The notes under the pieces are model-generated. The model was not told the DNA's origin. It was given only the letters and a program-made list of their open reading frames with translations, and searched no databases. 39,918 bases of DNA. Source: Chloroflexota bacterium. GTDB taxonomy: Bacteria; Chloroflexota; Dehalococcoidia; Lucifugimonadales; Lucifugimonadaceae. Position numbers and translations under genes: made by a program. Position 1 is the stretch's first letter, and each line of letters starts with the position of its first letter. Shown here piece after piece: positions 26,160-34,247 of the stretch. Location: positions 1-39,918 of the forward strand of contig JADFLG010000012.1 of assembly GCA_022564545.1 (NCBI GenBank), read 5' to 3'.

Positions 26160-27521
26160 ATGATCAAGTTCTACAACTCGCTCACGCACACCAAAGAAGA
26201 GTTCGTCCCGATTGGCGACGAAGTGAAGATGTACGTGTGCGGGGTGACGGTATACGACGATTCGCACCTTGGACACGCTCTGAGCAGCATCGTGTTCGAC
26301 GTGCTTCACCGGTACCTTGAATTCCGCGGGTACAGGGTCCGCAGGGTCCATAACTTCACCGATGTCGACGACAAGATCATCAACCGGGCCAATGCAGACG
26401 GCGTCTCGACAGAAGAAATTACCGCCCAGTACATTGAATCGTTTTTCGAGTCGATGGACGGGCTGAATGTGCGGCGGGCGACGGTGCACCCGCGGGCGAC
26501 CGAGGACATGCCCGAGATCATCGGCCTGATTCAGCGGCTGGTTGACGGCGGAGCGGCCTACACACTGAACGGCTCGGTCTACTTCCGTGTCCGCAACGAC
26601 GACGATTATGGGAAGTTGAGCGGGCAAAACATCGAGCAAATGCTCGAATCTACCCGCCACGAGATGGAAGGTGGGAAGGAACATGCCGCCGACTTCGTCC
26701 TGTGGAAAGCCGCGAAGCCCGATGAACCCAGGTGGGACAGTCCATGGGGGCCGGGCCGGCCTGGCTGGCACATCGAGTGTTCGGCAATGGCGTTCAAGCA
26801 CCTGGGCGAGCAGATCGATATTCATGGCGGGGGACTTGACCTGATCTTCCCGCACCACGAGAACGAGATCGCCCAGAGTGAAACGGCGTCGGGTGCGGTG
26901 CCGTTCGCGCGGTTCTGGATCCACAACGGTTTGTTGCGTATCGCAGGCCAGGAAATGAGCAAATCGCTGGGCAATGCGTTCAACGTCAAATCTGCTTTAG
27001 AGGAGTTCAGTTCGGATGCTATCCGGCTGTGGATATTGCAGAGTCACTACCGGTCGAATCCGCTGCTCGATAAAGATCTGATCGCTTCCGCTGAGAGGTC
27101 GATGCGCCGGATTCGGCAGGCCGTCGAAATCGAGTCCACAGATTCTGATGATTCAGTTGATTTTCGGCCGTTCGAGAAACGCTTTGTCGAGGCGATGGAC
27201 GACGATCTCAACACGCCGCAGGCGATCGCTGCGATATTCGATCTCTGCCGCGAAGTGTTCCGGGGCCGCGACGCAGGCATCGACGTTTCAGATGCTGCCG
27301 AGGCTATACGCGACCTTACGGGCGTGCTGGGACTCACGCTGGAAGCGCCGCCCGATAAATCAGGACTTTCTGACGACGAAATCGAAGCGCTGATCGAGCA
27401 GCGAAAAGAGGCCCGTGACGCCCGGTGCTGGGGCGATGCGGATGCTGTTCGCGACCAGCTTGCGGAGTCGGGCATTTCGATTGCCGACGGTGCTGGCGGC
27501 ACTACCTGGTCTCGGGATTAG
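26160..27521 (+). CDS. cysS: Cysteine-tRNA ligase
   Basis: A class I aminoacyl-tRNA synthetase of 453 residues that charges tRNA-Cys. The zinc/cysteine-binding and HIGH-equivalent region is YVCGVTVYDDSHLGHALS (HLGH), followed by VHNFTDVDDKIINRA. WHIECSAMAFKHLG and IDIHGGGLDLIFPHHENEIAQSE carry the other zinc ligands (Cys, His) and substrate contacts. The KMSKS loop reads EMSKSLGN. The C-terminal anticodon-binding helices are shorter and more charged, ending with an Asp/Gly-rich tail. It starts at ATG 26160, 29 bp after ispDF, so it is probably in the same transcript. No unusual features. Confidence 0.97.
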   Translation: MIKFYNSLTHTKEEFVPIGDEVKMYVCGVTVYDDSHLGHALSSIVFDVLHRYLEFRGYRVRRVHNFTDVDDKIINRANADGVSTEEITAQYIESFFESMDGLNVRRATVHPRATEDMPEIIGLIQRLVDGGAAYTLNGSVYFRVRNDDDYGKLSGQNIEQMLESTRHEMEGGKEHAADFVLWKAAKPDEPRWDSPWGPGRPGWHIECSAMAFKHLGEQIDIHGGGLDLIFPHHENEIAQSETASGAVPFARFWIHNGLLRIAGQEMSKSLGNAFNVKSALEEFSSDAIRLWILQSHYRSNPLLDKDLIASAERSMRRIRQAVEIESTDSDDSVDFRPFEKRFVEAMDDDLNTPQAIAAIFDLCREVFRGRDAGIDVSDAAEAIRDLTGVLGLTLEAPPDKSGLSDDEIEALIEQRKEARDARCWGDADAVRDQLAESGISIADGAGGTTWSRD

Positions 27522-27653
27522 GGTGCCAGTGGCGCGTTTTCCCCGACAGGTATGGTATTGGCTGAATCGATAAGGCCGAGCCGGCGGACGCTGGTTCCCG
27601 CGTCGGCCTCCGGCCTCCCCGGAATTACATTTGCCGGCACGTTGCCCGGCCGG

Positions 27654-28496
27654 TTAGTCCCAGAGTGTCTGCAGCAGGTCCCGGCTCCTTACAACGGCAT
27701 CTTTGTTGTCGACTATGCGCGCTGAAGTTTCGAGCGCAACGATGAACGGTTTCGAATTGACCAGCTCGCCAACCGATTCCCAGTCGATTACTCCGGTCCC
27801 AACTTCCATGTGCTGGTCCCTGACGTTGCCCGCGCCCTCGGGTCCGCGGGCGTCGTGAACCTGGACATGCCGTATTCGATCACCGAAGGTTTTAATTCCG
27901 GCATCGACGCCGCCGGACCCCCACGCATGGCCGACATCGAATGTGATCCCGACCGCCGGGCTGTCAATTGCGTCGACCGACTCCGCCAGCTCCTGATGCG
28001 AACGGATCACCCAGCCCGGAATGTAGTGCATGTTTTCGAGTCCGATTACGACTCCTGAGTTCTCGGCAACCGGCGCTGCGGCCTTCACGAAATCGAGATA
28101 ATGCGACATCGACACGACGCGGTCGGCCTCAGAAATCACTTCCGGCTCAAGTCCGGGTATATGGAGTTTGCCGGGGTGAAGAACAATGATCTCGACCCCG
28201 AGTTCGCCCGCCACTTTGATCTCGCTAATAAGTTCCGCCAGATCGCGCTCCCGCGTCGCCCTGTCGTGCGAACCCGGCAGCGCCGCTGGCGGGAAATGGT
28301 GGGTGTACCGCATGCCATGTTCGCTCGCCATTGCCGAGAGGAATGCTCGATCGTCCGAACTCACGTCTGCGAGGCGAATGGGTCCGTTGAACTCGACACC
28401 GCCGAATCCGTGCTCGGCGGCCCACTCGACAGCGAGCCGTGCCGTAGATGGGCTTCCTATGGAAGATGTCGCGAAACTGAATGTGGTCATGGTCAT
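27654..28496 (-). CDS. Sugar-phosphate isomerase/epimerase family TIM-barrel protein
   Basis: A 280-residue AP-endonuclease-2-like barrel. Family hallmarks are FGGVEFNGPIRL, IIVLHPGKLHIPG (His ligand), VVIGLENMHYIPG (Glu ligand), VGITFDVGHAWGSGG (Asp and His ligands), HVQVHDARGPEG and FIVALETS. These give a divalent-metal site suited to keto-aldo isomerisation or epimerisation of a sugar or sugar-phosphate, but the substrate cannot be told. It converges with cysS across a 132-bp gap containing GC-rich partial repeats and no clear terminator. No obvious operon partner: the next minus-strand frame is an IS remnant. Confidence 0.85.
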   Translation of the reverse strand: MTMTTFSFATSSIGSPSTARLAVEWAAEHGFGGVEFNGPIRLADVSSDDRAFLSAMASEHGMRYTHHFPPAALPGSHDRATRERDLAELISEIKVAGELGVEIIVLHPGKLHIPGLEPEVISEADRVVSMSHYLDFVKAAAPVAENSGVVIGLENMHYIPGWVIRSHQELAESVDAIDSPAVGITFDVGHAWGSGGVDAGIKTFGDRIRHVQVHDARGPEGAGNVRDQHMEVGTGVIDWESVGELVNSKPFIVALETSARIVDNKDAVVRSRDLLQTLWD

Positions 28497-28639
28497 CCAA
28501 TTGTTTCGGTTTGGCGGGCAGGGAATATGGTTGGAGTCGTCCGGGTGAGGGTTGGACGAGGTTGGGAACCCGCTCGAAGAGGATACCGTTCGCCCAGCTC
28601 CAAAATCCTTGCTTTCGCCACACTATTCGAGCACAAGGG

Positions 28640-28852
28640 TCAGACTTTGCGGGGCCCAAGTGACAGTGGTCTGGTTGACCGGTTTTCGAGGCCAGCGTCC
28701 CCTTCAGCGCGGTACCTGTTGAGCCATTTATAGCCGGTCTTGCGGCTTATCCCGTACAGGCGGCAACTCTCAGCAAAGCTGTCCAGGCTGGTTTCGACAT
28801 GCTGTATGAAAGCTTTGCGTGACTCGATTAGGCTCATGGATTTCCAGGGCAT
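28640..28852 (-). pseudogene. IS481-family transposase remnant (N-terminal helix-turn-helix only)
   Basis: Seventy residues that match the start of IS481-type transposases: MPWKSMSLIESRKAFIQHVE followed by ESCRLYGISRKTGYKWLNRY and GLENRSTRPLS. That helix-turn-helix normally precedes a DDE catalytic domain, but here the frame stops after the RPLS segment and no rve-type domain follows. Upstream of the start, GTTACCTGTGTCCGGTACC on the plus strand at about 28898-28916 resembles the family's terminal repeat, so part of one end may survive. It is a decayed fragment without transposition function, and the catalytic part is missing from both flanks. Confidence 0.75.
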
Positions 28853-29137
28853 GACCGATACACCTTCGCGATACGGGTTGCTCCTTTCCCGGCAGTGTTA
28901 CCTGTGTCCGGTACCTGCACTGCGGGTTAGGGAGTTAGAGTATGGCTGATTTTTCCAATATTCTGGGGGAGGATTCGTGGATAGTACCGTCATCTCGTAG
29001 AGAAGCGACAGGCCAATCCACCCACTGGTTCCCGATTTGCACCGGGCGGACATGCGTCCTCAGGGGGCACGTCCGAACTCTGCGGCGACACCCAGAGCGC
29101 GCGGTCGCCGGAGCAGAGGAACGAGGACCTGGTAGCG

Positions 29138-31741
29138 CTACACCACCGGGTTCAGGTGGACTGTTCCGGCGCTGCCGTCGACCGCGATCACCTGGCCGTC
29201 GGCGATCAGCTTTGTGGCTTCCTTCGTTTGAATTACGCAGGGGATTCCGTACTCCCGGCATATCAGCGCGGCGTGCTGAAAATTGACTCCGCCGTCGAGG
29301 ATGAGCGCACCCAGCAACGGAAAGACCGGCACCCAGTCGGGGCCTGCGTTGTCGGTGACGAGGACCTCACCCCTTTTTACGTCTGGCGGCCGTGATGTTC
29401 TCGAAATCACGACCCGTGCCGTGCCGGTGAACGCACCCGGCGAGGAAGGTTCACCATGAAGCGTCGAGCCGTCTTCGCTGAGTCCTCGCAAGGGAGGTTC
29501 GCTTTTGTCCGCTGAATCGCCCTGATCTGCCGGCGGCTTCGTGCCGAGAAATTCCGGGGGTGAGAGTTTCGAGTTTTCAGCGAATTCGTCTTTCGCCTGG
29601 AGTACCAGAGAATACAGCCGCGAGTAATCGTCGGCATCAGCAGCGGTTTCGAGCTGGGCAAGTCGCAGGAAGAAAACATCGTCGGCAGCTTCAATCCACC
29701 CGTTTCGCGCAAGGGCGACCCCGAGCCGGTTGATCGATTCTCTGTACTCCCCGTTTGTGCATTGCTCGATCAGGAAATTGTGGTTTTCCATGAATTTGAC
29801 TCTTTGGGTCGCGCGAAACAGCTCGAAGTCGAATTTTCTCCTGAGTTTTTTATCGGGTCCGATATTTTTGCGCACCAATCGGATCAGCTTAGTTCGCGCC
29901 TGTTTGGAATCCAGTTGCGCATGATTCAGTGCGTCGAGGTCCTGCCGGACAAACGACCCGATAGAATCCAGTGGGATTTCAGGTTTCATGTTCCAGGTGG
30001 GGTCGGAAGGGAGCCACGCGGACCCGTAGCCAAGCCCGTTACGCCGCCCCCAGGTCTTCAGTAGCAGGCGGAACCTTGATCGGAACTTTCGTACGGCCGA
30101 TCGTTTGCCGGCACCGCGTTCGAATATGGCGTCGTAGCTGCGTTTCTCGAACGCGCCGGAAAGCCAGGGATCCGATTTTACGAGTGTGGCCAGCGCGATA
30201 AACCTCGCAACGAGCCTGGACGTCATGTGGTTGAGGCCGCGGGTCAGTCCGGCGGCTTCCACTTCTGGCCGACCGGTTATTGTGGCAAACATTTTCTCCA
30301 GCCTGCCGCTGTCCCCGAATCCCCTGGCCCCGCGCCAGTGGAGGTCTTGCATATGGTCGGCTGCCGTCTGCATCGTCGTTTGCAAATGCGCCAGTAGTTC
30401 AGGCAGTGGAGCTGTGTCACGCGGGCGGAGCTGATCCAGTTCAGCAAGTCGTTTGCGGAGCCGGGGTTCAATTATTTCGTGATAGTACGTCGTGCCCTTT
30501 TTGAGATATCGCTCACCTTTCCGCTCGTGCTTCATGAGCCGGGCGCTCCACTCTTGATCGTCATGCACAGGCTCGGCGGCGTAGACGAAGCCGTTGATGA
30601 TCTTCTTTAGATACGGCCTCGCCTGGGGACTGGCGGCATAATCGACCGAGCGTTTCTGTGATTTGCCGGAAATGAGCCGGTAATCGATGTCTAGCGGCAA
30701 TGTCGGCACCCGGTTGCGGGCGGAAAAACCGAAGACCGGTGTCCAGTGAAGCTCGGCTTCTGCGGGACCGTCCCATTCGACTGGAAAATCGGATTCTGCT
30801 TGCCTGCCGGTAGTAACAGGCCGGGACTGCAGGATATGAACAGTGTCGTCCTTGACGGCGAATTCGATATCTCTGTCATCGCCAGCCGCTGCCTTGATTG
30901 TTGAGGCTGCTCTTGCGACCGCAAGTAAGTGGGCGTCGGAAAGCGCGGGTCTGCTTCGTTTCGCTGCCGGGACCGGAACCCGATTGATCGAACCGGATTC
31001 GCCCGGAACGATCATCCATTGCTTGTCGATCACGTCCCTGCGGGTGATATCGAAGGAGTGGGAGTCGAGTGTGAACGAGTCGGCTTCCGCGCCCCCGGAG
31101 ACGACGCCCTCGCCGAGTCCAAGCGCCGCGCTAATCAGTATCTGTTCCGTCCCGTCACGAGGGTCGCGGGTGAAAACGACGCCTCCCGCATCCGCATCGA
31201 TCAGTTCCATTATCAGAACGGCCATTTGTCCTGATTCGTGGGGGATTTCCATGCGTTGGCGGTACGAAATCGCCCGGCCTGTGAAGTACGACGCCCAGAC
31301 GTCGCGAACACGTCTCAGCACGGATTCTGCATCCGTGGCATCGAGGAACGAGTCGTACATGCCGGCGAAAGACGCACCTTCGAGATCTTCGGCGGTTGCG
31401 GACGAACGCACGGCAAATATTCTGGAGCCGGAGTTAATTCGTCGGGCAATTTCTAATGCCAGGCCGTCGGGCAGTTTAAGGGGAGCCAGCAGTCCATTGA
31501 TCGAGTCCGAGGCATCGAACGACGACGATACATTGCCGGCATCCACGGAATTGAGGGTCTTCGCTATTTTGTCGGCAACGGGCCTGGTGAATTCGCCGAA
31601 AGTGGTGGCATGGATGGAGAACCCGGGCGGGACCGTGATGCCGTTTCCGATCAAGTCGGCTAACGATGCGGCTTTGCTTCCAACCACAGAGGGGTCGTGA
31701 GCTTGCGGGTCGCTGAATTCAACGATGTGGGTGTCTGGCAT
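29138..31741 (-). CDS. PEP-utilising dikinase-like protein, resembling rifampicin phosphotransferase
   Basis: An 867-residue protein with three parts. Residues 1-320 are the ATP-grasp nucleotide domain of the PEP synthase family: VGSKAASLADLIGNGITVPPGFS, RIFAVRSSATAEDLEGASFAGMYDSF, GGVVFTRDP, and DIEFAVKDDTVHILQSRPV. A long helical middle (about 330-735) is rich in charged residues and has no motif I recognise. Residues about 750-867 are the swivelling phosphohistidine domain, with GGVNFQHAALICREYGIPCV and His823 as the carrier. Length and layout match rifampicin phosphotransferase, which moves the beta-phosphate of ATP to the antibiotic. Other members with this layout include PEP synthase-like proteins of unknown substrate, and the motif reads FQH rather than SHA. 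The specific drug function is only a suggestion. Confidence 0.82.
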   Translation of the reverse strand: MPDTHIVEFSDPQAHDPSVVGSKAASLADLIGNGITVPPGFSIHATTFGEFTRPVADKIAKTLNSVDAGNVSSSFDASDSINGLLAPLKLPDGLALEIARRINSGSRIFAVRSSATAEDLEGASFAGMYDSFLDATDAESVLRRVRDVWASYFTGRAISYRQRMEIPHESGQMAVLIMELIDADAGGVVFTRDPRDGTEQILISAALGLGEGVVSGGAEADSFTLDSHSFDITRRDVIDKQWMIVPGESGSINRVPVPAAKRSRPALSDAHLLAVARAASTIKAAAGDDRDIEFAVKDDTVHILQSRPVTTGRQAESDFPVEWDGPAEAELHWTPVFGFSARNRVPTLPLDIDYRLISGKSQKRSVDYAASPQARPYLKKIINGFVYAAEPVHDDQEWSARLMKHERKGERYLKKGTTYYHEIIEPRLRKRLAELDQLRPRDTAPLPELLAHLQTTMQTAADHMQDLHWRGARGFGDSGRLEKMFATITGRPEVEAAGLTRGLNHMTSRLVARFIALATLVKSDPWLSGAFEKRSYDAIFERGAGKRSAVRKFRSRFRLLLKTWGRRNGLGYGSAWLPSDPTWNMKPEIPLDSIGSFVRQDLDALNHAQLDSKQARTKLIRLVRKNIGPDKKLRRKFDFELFRATQRVKFMENHNFLIEQCTNGEYRESINRLGVALARNGWIEAADDVFFLRLAQLETAADADDYSRLYSLVLQAKDEFAENSKLSPPEFLGTKPPADQGDSADKSEPPLRGLSEDGSTLHGEPSSPGAFTGTARVVISRTSRPPDVKRGEVLVTDNAGPDWVPVFPLLGALILDGGVNFQHAALICREYGIPCVIQTKEATKLIADGQVIAVDGSAGTVHLNPVV

Positions 31742-31864
31742 AGCGGTGGATGTTACACCCGCGCGCGGGGCACTGGCTGACTACGTGAAAGCGAAGGCAG
31801 GCGGTCGCAGAGGGGGTCCTGTAATCGCCGGTGCGTTTTCGAGTTGATGGTGGTCGAGAACGGT

Positions 31865-31881
31865 CCTGAATCAAGTTCAGG
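31865..31881. repeat. Short palindrome CCTGAA-N5-TTCAGG
   Basis: CCTGAATCAAGTTCAGG lies in the gap between secG and the PEP-utilising protein gene. A diverged copy is at 308-324. Such palindromes recur in some genomes as intergenic repeats; here only these two are visible. Confidence 0.45.
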
Positions 31882-31967
31882 GTGACAAAAACGAGGGGAA
31901 GCAGAGGGTGTCGGCAGGTGCGGCTAATGCCGTCTCCCAGAGAGAAGGGGGATATGCGAACGCAACA

Positions 31968-32183
31968 CTAGCTGAAGCGCACGTTGAGGATGGCGACGGC
32001 AACGAAGACTCCCGCGAGAACGATCGTCGACCGGAAAAGCAGCCGCTCGATACCGCGTCGCGATCGGAACGTGCTGGTCGCTTCGCCGAAGAGGGACGAG
32101 CCGGAACCGCGTACCTGCAGCAGCAATATGCCGATAAGCACGATCGCAATGAACATCAGTATCAGGCTAAAAACGGTTTCCAC
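31968..32183 (-). CDS. secG: Protein translocase subunit SecG
   Basis: A 71-residue membrane protein with two hydrophobic helices: about residues 3-22 (ETVFSLILMFIAIVLIGILLLQ) and about 48-66 (STIVLAGVFVAVAILNV), joined by a Gly/Ser/Phe-rich loop GSGSSLFGEATSTFRSR. This is the usual SecG pattern, where it stabilises SecYE during export. The start is GTG at 32183 with AGGAAA just upstream; a 13-residue longer reading from 32222 has no ribosome site. It lies alone on the minus strand between gatB and the PEP-utilising protein gene, with gaps of about 200 bp on each side and no tRNA visible. Confidence 0.9.
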   Translation of the reverse strand: METVFSLILMFIAIVLIGILLLQVRGSGSSLFGEATSTFRSRRGIERLLFRSTIVLAGVFVAVAILNVRFS

Positions 32184-32389
32184 GTGGTTTCCTGTGCGCC
32201 GTGCACCGGCATCCCTTCGCAACGGTTATCTATGTTAGGGCTGCGAGACCTGTAACGCCACTGTTACGCCCGCTGCGGCGAACGCGGCCTCCCGGGCATC
32301 GCCAGGCGATTTCCCAACCTGGTCCTCAATCGGAATGCCTGAACAAATCCATGCACCGCCGGGTCTGCGCATCGCACGTATGGTGATTA

Positions 32390-33868
32390 TTACTGGCGGC
32401 TCGCCAGTTTTTCTCTGATCATCTCGGTCGCCTGTGTGGCGTCGGCCTGTCCGCGTGTCGCCTTCATCACCTGGCCCATCAGGAACTTGAGCGATGCTTC
32501 TTTGCCGGCCAGGAAGTCGGTCGCGGCCTTTTCGTTATTTTCTATCACCCCATCGACGATTGGGCCGAGCGAATCGACACCGGAAACCACCGTGAGCCCC
32601 AGGTCTTTGATGACCGTTTCGGGGTCGGTGCCCTCGATGTACATTACCTCGAACACCTGCTTCGCCGAGTTGTTGTTGAGCTCTCGCTTCCGGAACTTCT
32701 CGACCAGCGTCGCGAGCGCTTCGGGTTTGACCTTCGTATCGGCCATATTCGATATTTCGTCGTTGTTCATCATGCGGGCCATCTCGCCATTGAGCCAGTT
32801 GGCGGCTTCCTTGGCGAAGGCTTTTTTCACATTGGGAGTCGACGCCACGACGCCGGCACAGACCTCTTCGAAGAAATCGGCTGTTGACCGGACGGCCGTC
32901 AGGAGGTCGGCGTCGTAGTCGTTGAGTCCCCATTCGTCGACGAACCGGTTTTTTCGAGCGATGGGCAGCTCGGGTATTTTGGCCTGGGTGCTGTCGATCC
33001 ATTCTTCGCTGATGAACAGCGGTGGAATGTCGGGTTCGGGGAAGAAGCGATAGTCGTGCGCCTCTTCCTTGCTGCGCTGTGGAATTGTTACGCCCTTTCC
33101 ATCGTCCCAGCCCCGTGTTTCCTGGATCACGCGCCCACCGCTTTCGACTACCGCGATCTGGCGTTCGATTTCATATTCGATCGCCCGGACTACCGCGCGA
33201 ACGCGGTTCATGTTTTTGACTTCGACCTTGGTCGTAAGCTCGGTTTGTCCGACGGGCCTGACACTGACGTTCGCGTCACACCGGAACGATCCCTCTTCCA
33301 TGTTGGCGGTGCCAACACCGAGGTACCGGATAATGTGCTGAAGACTGGTGATATACGACTCGACCTGCTCGGAGGTGCGCATGTCGGGCTCGGTCACGAC
33401 TTCCATCAGCGGAGTGCCGGCCCGGTTAATGTCGAGGAGCGAGTGGACCGTTCCGCCCTGTGGACCCTCGACGTGGATCAGCCGGGCGACATCCTCTTCC
33501 ATATGCACGCGGTTGATTCGGACCCGGAGCGGCGGGTCGACCGGCAGGTCGATGTACCCCTCGTAGCAGATCGGCTCGTCGAGCTGGGTGATCTGGTATC
33601 CCTTCATCAGGTCGGGGTACGTGTATTGCTTGCGGTCGAACCTGGTGACCCTGGCAATATTGCAGTTGATCGCCATGCCGATCATCATGGCGTATTCGAT
33701 GGCGGTCTCGTTTACGACCGGGAGCGTACCGGGCAACGCCATGCTTACGGCATCGACAACGGTGTTCGGTTCGGCATGCTGGTACTCGGCGCTCGATGTG
33801 CCAAACATCTTGCTGCGCGTCCTTAGCTGGACATGGGTTTCGAGACCAATTACCGCTTCGTACTCCAC
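32390..33868 (-). CDS. gatB: Aspartyl/glutamyl-tRNA(Asn/Gln) amidotransferase subunit B
   Basis: Part of the GatCAB complex that amidates mischarged Glu-tRNA-Gln or Asp-tRNA-Asn. The catalytic cradle is recognisable by EAVIGLETHVQLRTRSKMF, EPNTVVDAVSMALPGTLPVVNE, FDRKQYTYPDLMKGYQITQ and DINRAGTPLMEVVTEPDM. The C-terminal YqeY-like tail (about 420-492) ends in LAGKEASLKFLMGQVMKATRGQADA, which contacts tRNA. The start is GTG at 33868, giving 492 residues: AAAGG lies about 7 nt upstream and the family begins there. A reading from 34072 would add 68 unrelated residues. GatA and GatC are not in the window. Confidence 0.96.
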   Translation of the reverse strand: MEYEAVIGLETHVQLRTRSKMFGTSSAEYQHAEPNTVVDAVSMALPGTLPVVNETAIEYAMMIGMAINCNIARVTRFDRKQYTYPDLMKGYQITQLDEPICYEGYIDLPVDPPLRVRINRVHMEEDVARLIHVEGPQGGTVHSLLDINRAGTPLMEVVTEPDMRTSEQVESYITSLQHIIRYLGVGTANMEEGSFRCDANVSVRPVGQTELTTKVEVKNMNRVRAVVRAIEYEIERQIAVVESGGRVIQETRGWDDGKGVTIPQRSKEEAHDYRFFPEPDIPPLFISEEWIDSTQAKIPELPIARKNRFVDEWGLNDYDADLLTAVRSTADFFEEVCAGVVASTPNVKKAFAKEAANWLNGEMARMMNNDEISNMADTKVKPEALATLVEKFRKRELNNNSAKQVFEVMYIEGTDPETVIKDLGLTVVSGVDSLGPIVDGVIENNEKAATDFLAGKEASLKFLMGQVMKATRGQADATQATEMIREKLASRQ

Positions 33869-34247
33869 GAGTTGCCTTTCGTGATTGTTCTGTTTTTTTC
33901 CGGGCCGCCGCACGATCGTTGCGGCGCAATGATCGACGTTCGAATATAGCATTGACGGGCGTTTGCCGAACTGCACCGGGCGCTTTGAACCGAGGGCATT
34001 TCGGCGGGAAAAACGAGGCGATTTCAGCGTTGCCCGTATTAACCGGCCTCTTCGTACCTGCACCAGATTCACTTTGCAGTTGCGAAAATCGTTGACGGCG
34101 TATTCAACGAGTTTTAAACTAATACCTTACCGAATGAGTCAGGAATAGAAATTTCAGGGTATTCAACTCAAATCGAGTTCAATAACGGTTTTTTCTTGAT
34201 GGGTAGCGGTATTCAGCAGGGCCTAATTTCCCTAACGGAGCATTTAT
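33869..34247. other. Divergent gap between gatB and the suf operon
   Basis: A 379-bp region with a notably AT-rich section from about 34080 to 34245 against a GC-rich background. It contains the 25-bp dyad at 34160-34184, a related degenerate site at 34101-34124, and the suf ribosome site CGGAG at about 34236-34240. No credible gene is present. It should contain promoters for both gatB and sufB. Confidence 0.55.
34160..34184. promoter_or_regulatory. Inverted repeat upstream of sufB, candidate Fe-S or redox regulator operator
   Basis: TATTCAACTC (34160-34169), spacer AAATC, GAGTTCAATA (34175-34184): 9 of 10 positions pair. The 25-bp length and symmetry resemble IscR/Rrf2-type operators. The half-site TATTCAAC recurs at 34101-34108, where the sequence ends in AATA at 34124. 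Its place 63 bp before the sufB start fits repression of the suf operon. Which regulator binds is unknown, and no regulator gene is adjacent. Confidence 0.5.

Noticed and set aside
28942-29286. A plus-strand frame beginning MADFSNILGEDSW
   Set aside because: Mostly Arg-rich, overlaps the end of the PEP-utilising protein in antisense and has no family resemblance or ribosome site; the first 20 residues are not enough to support a gene.
30843-31700. A 285-residue plus-strand frame opposite the PEP-utilising protein
   Set aside because: Shadow frame: low-complexity Ser/Ala/Arg composition, and the opposite strand carries clear ATP-grasp motifs.
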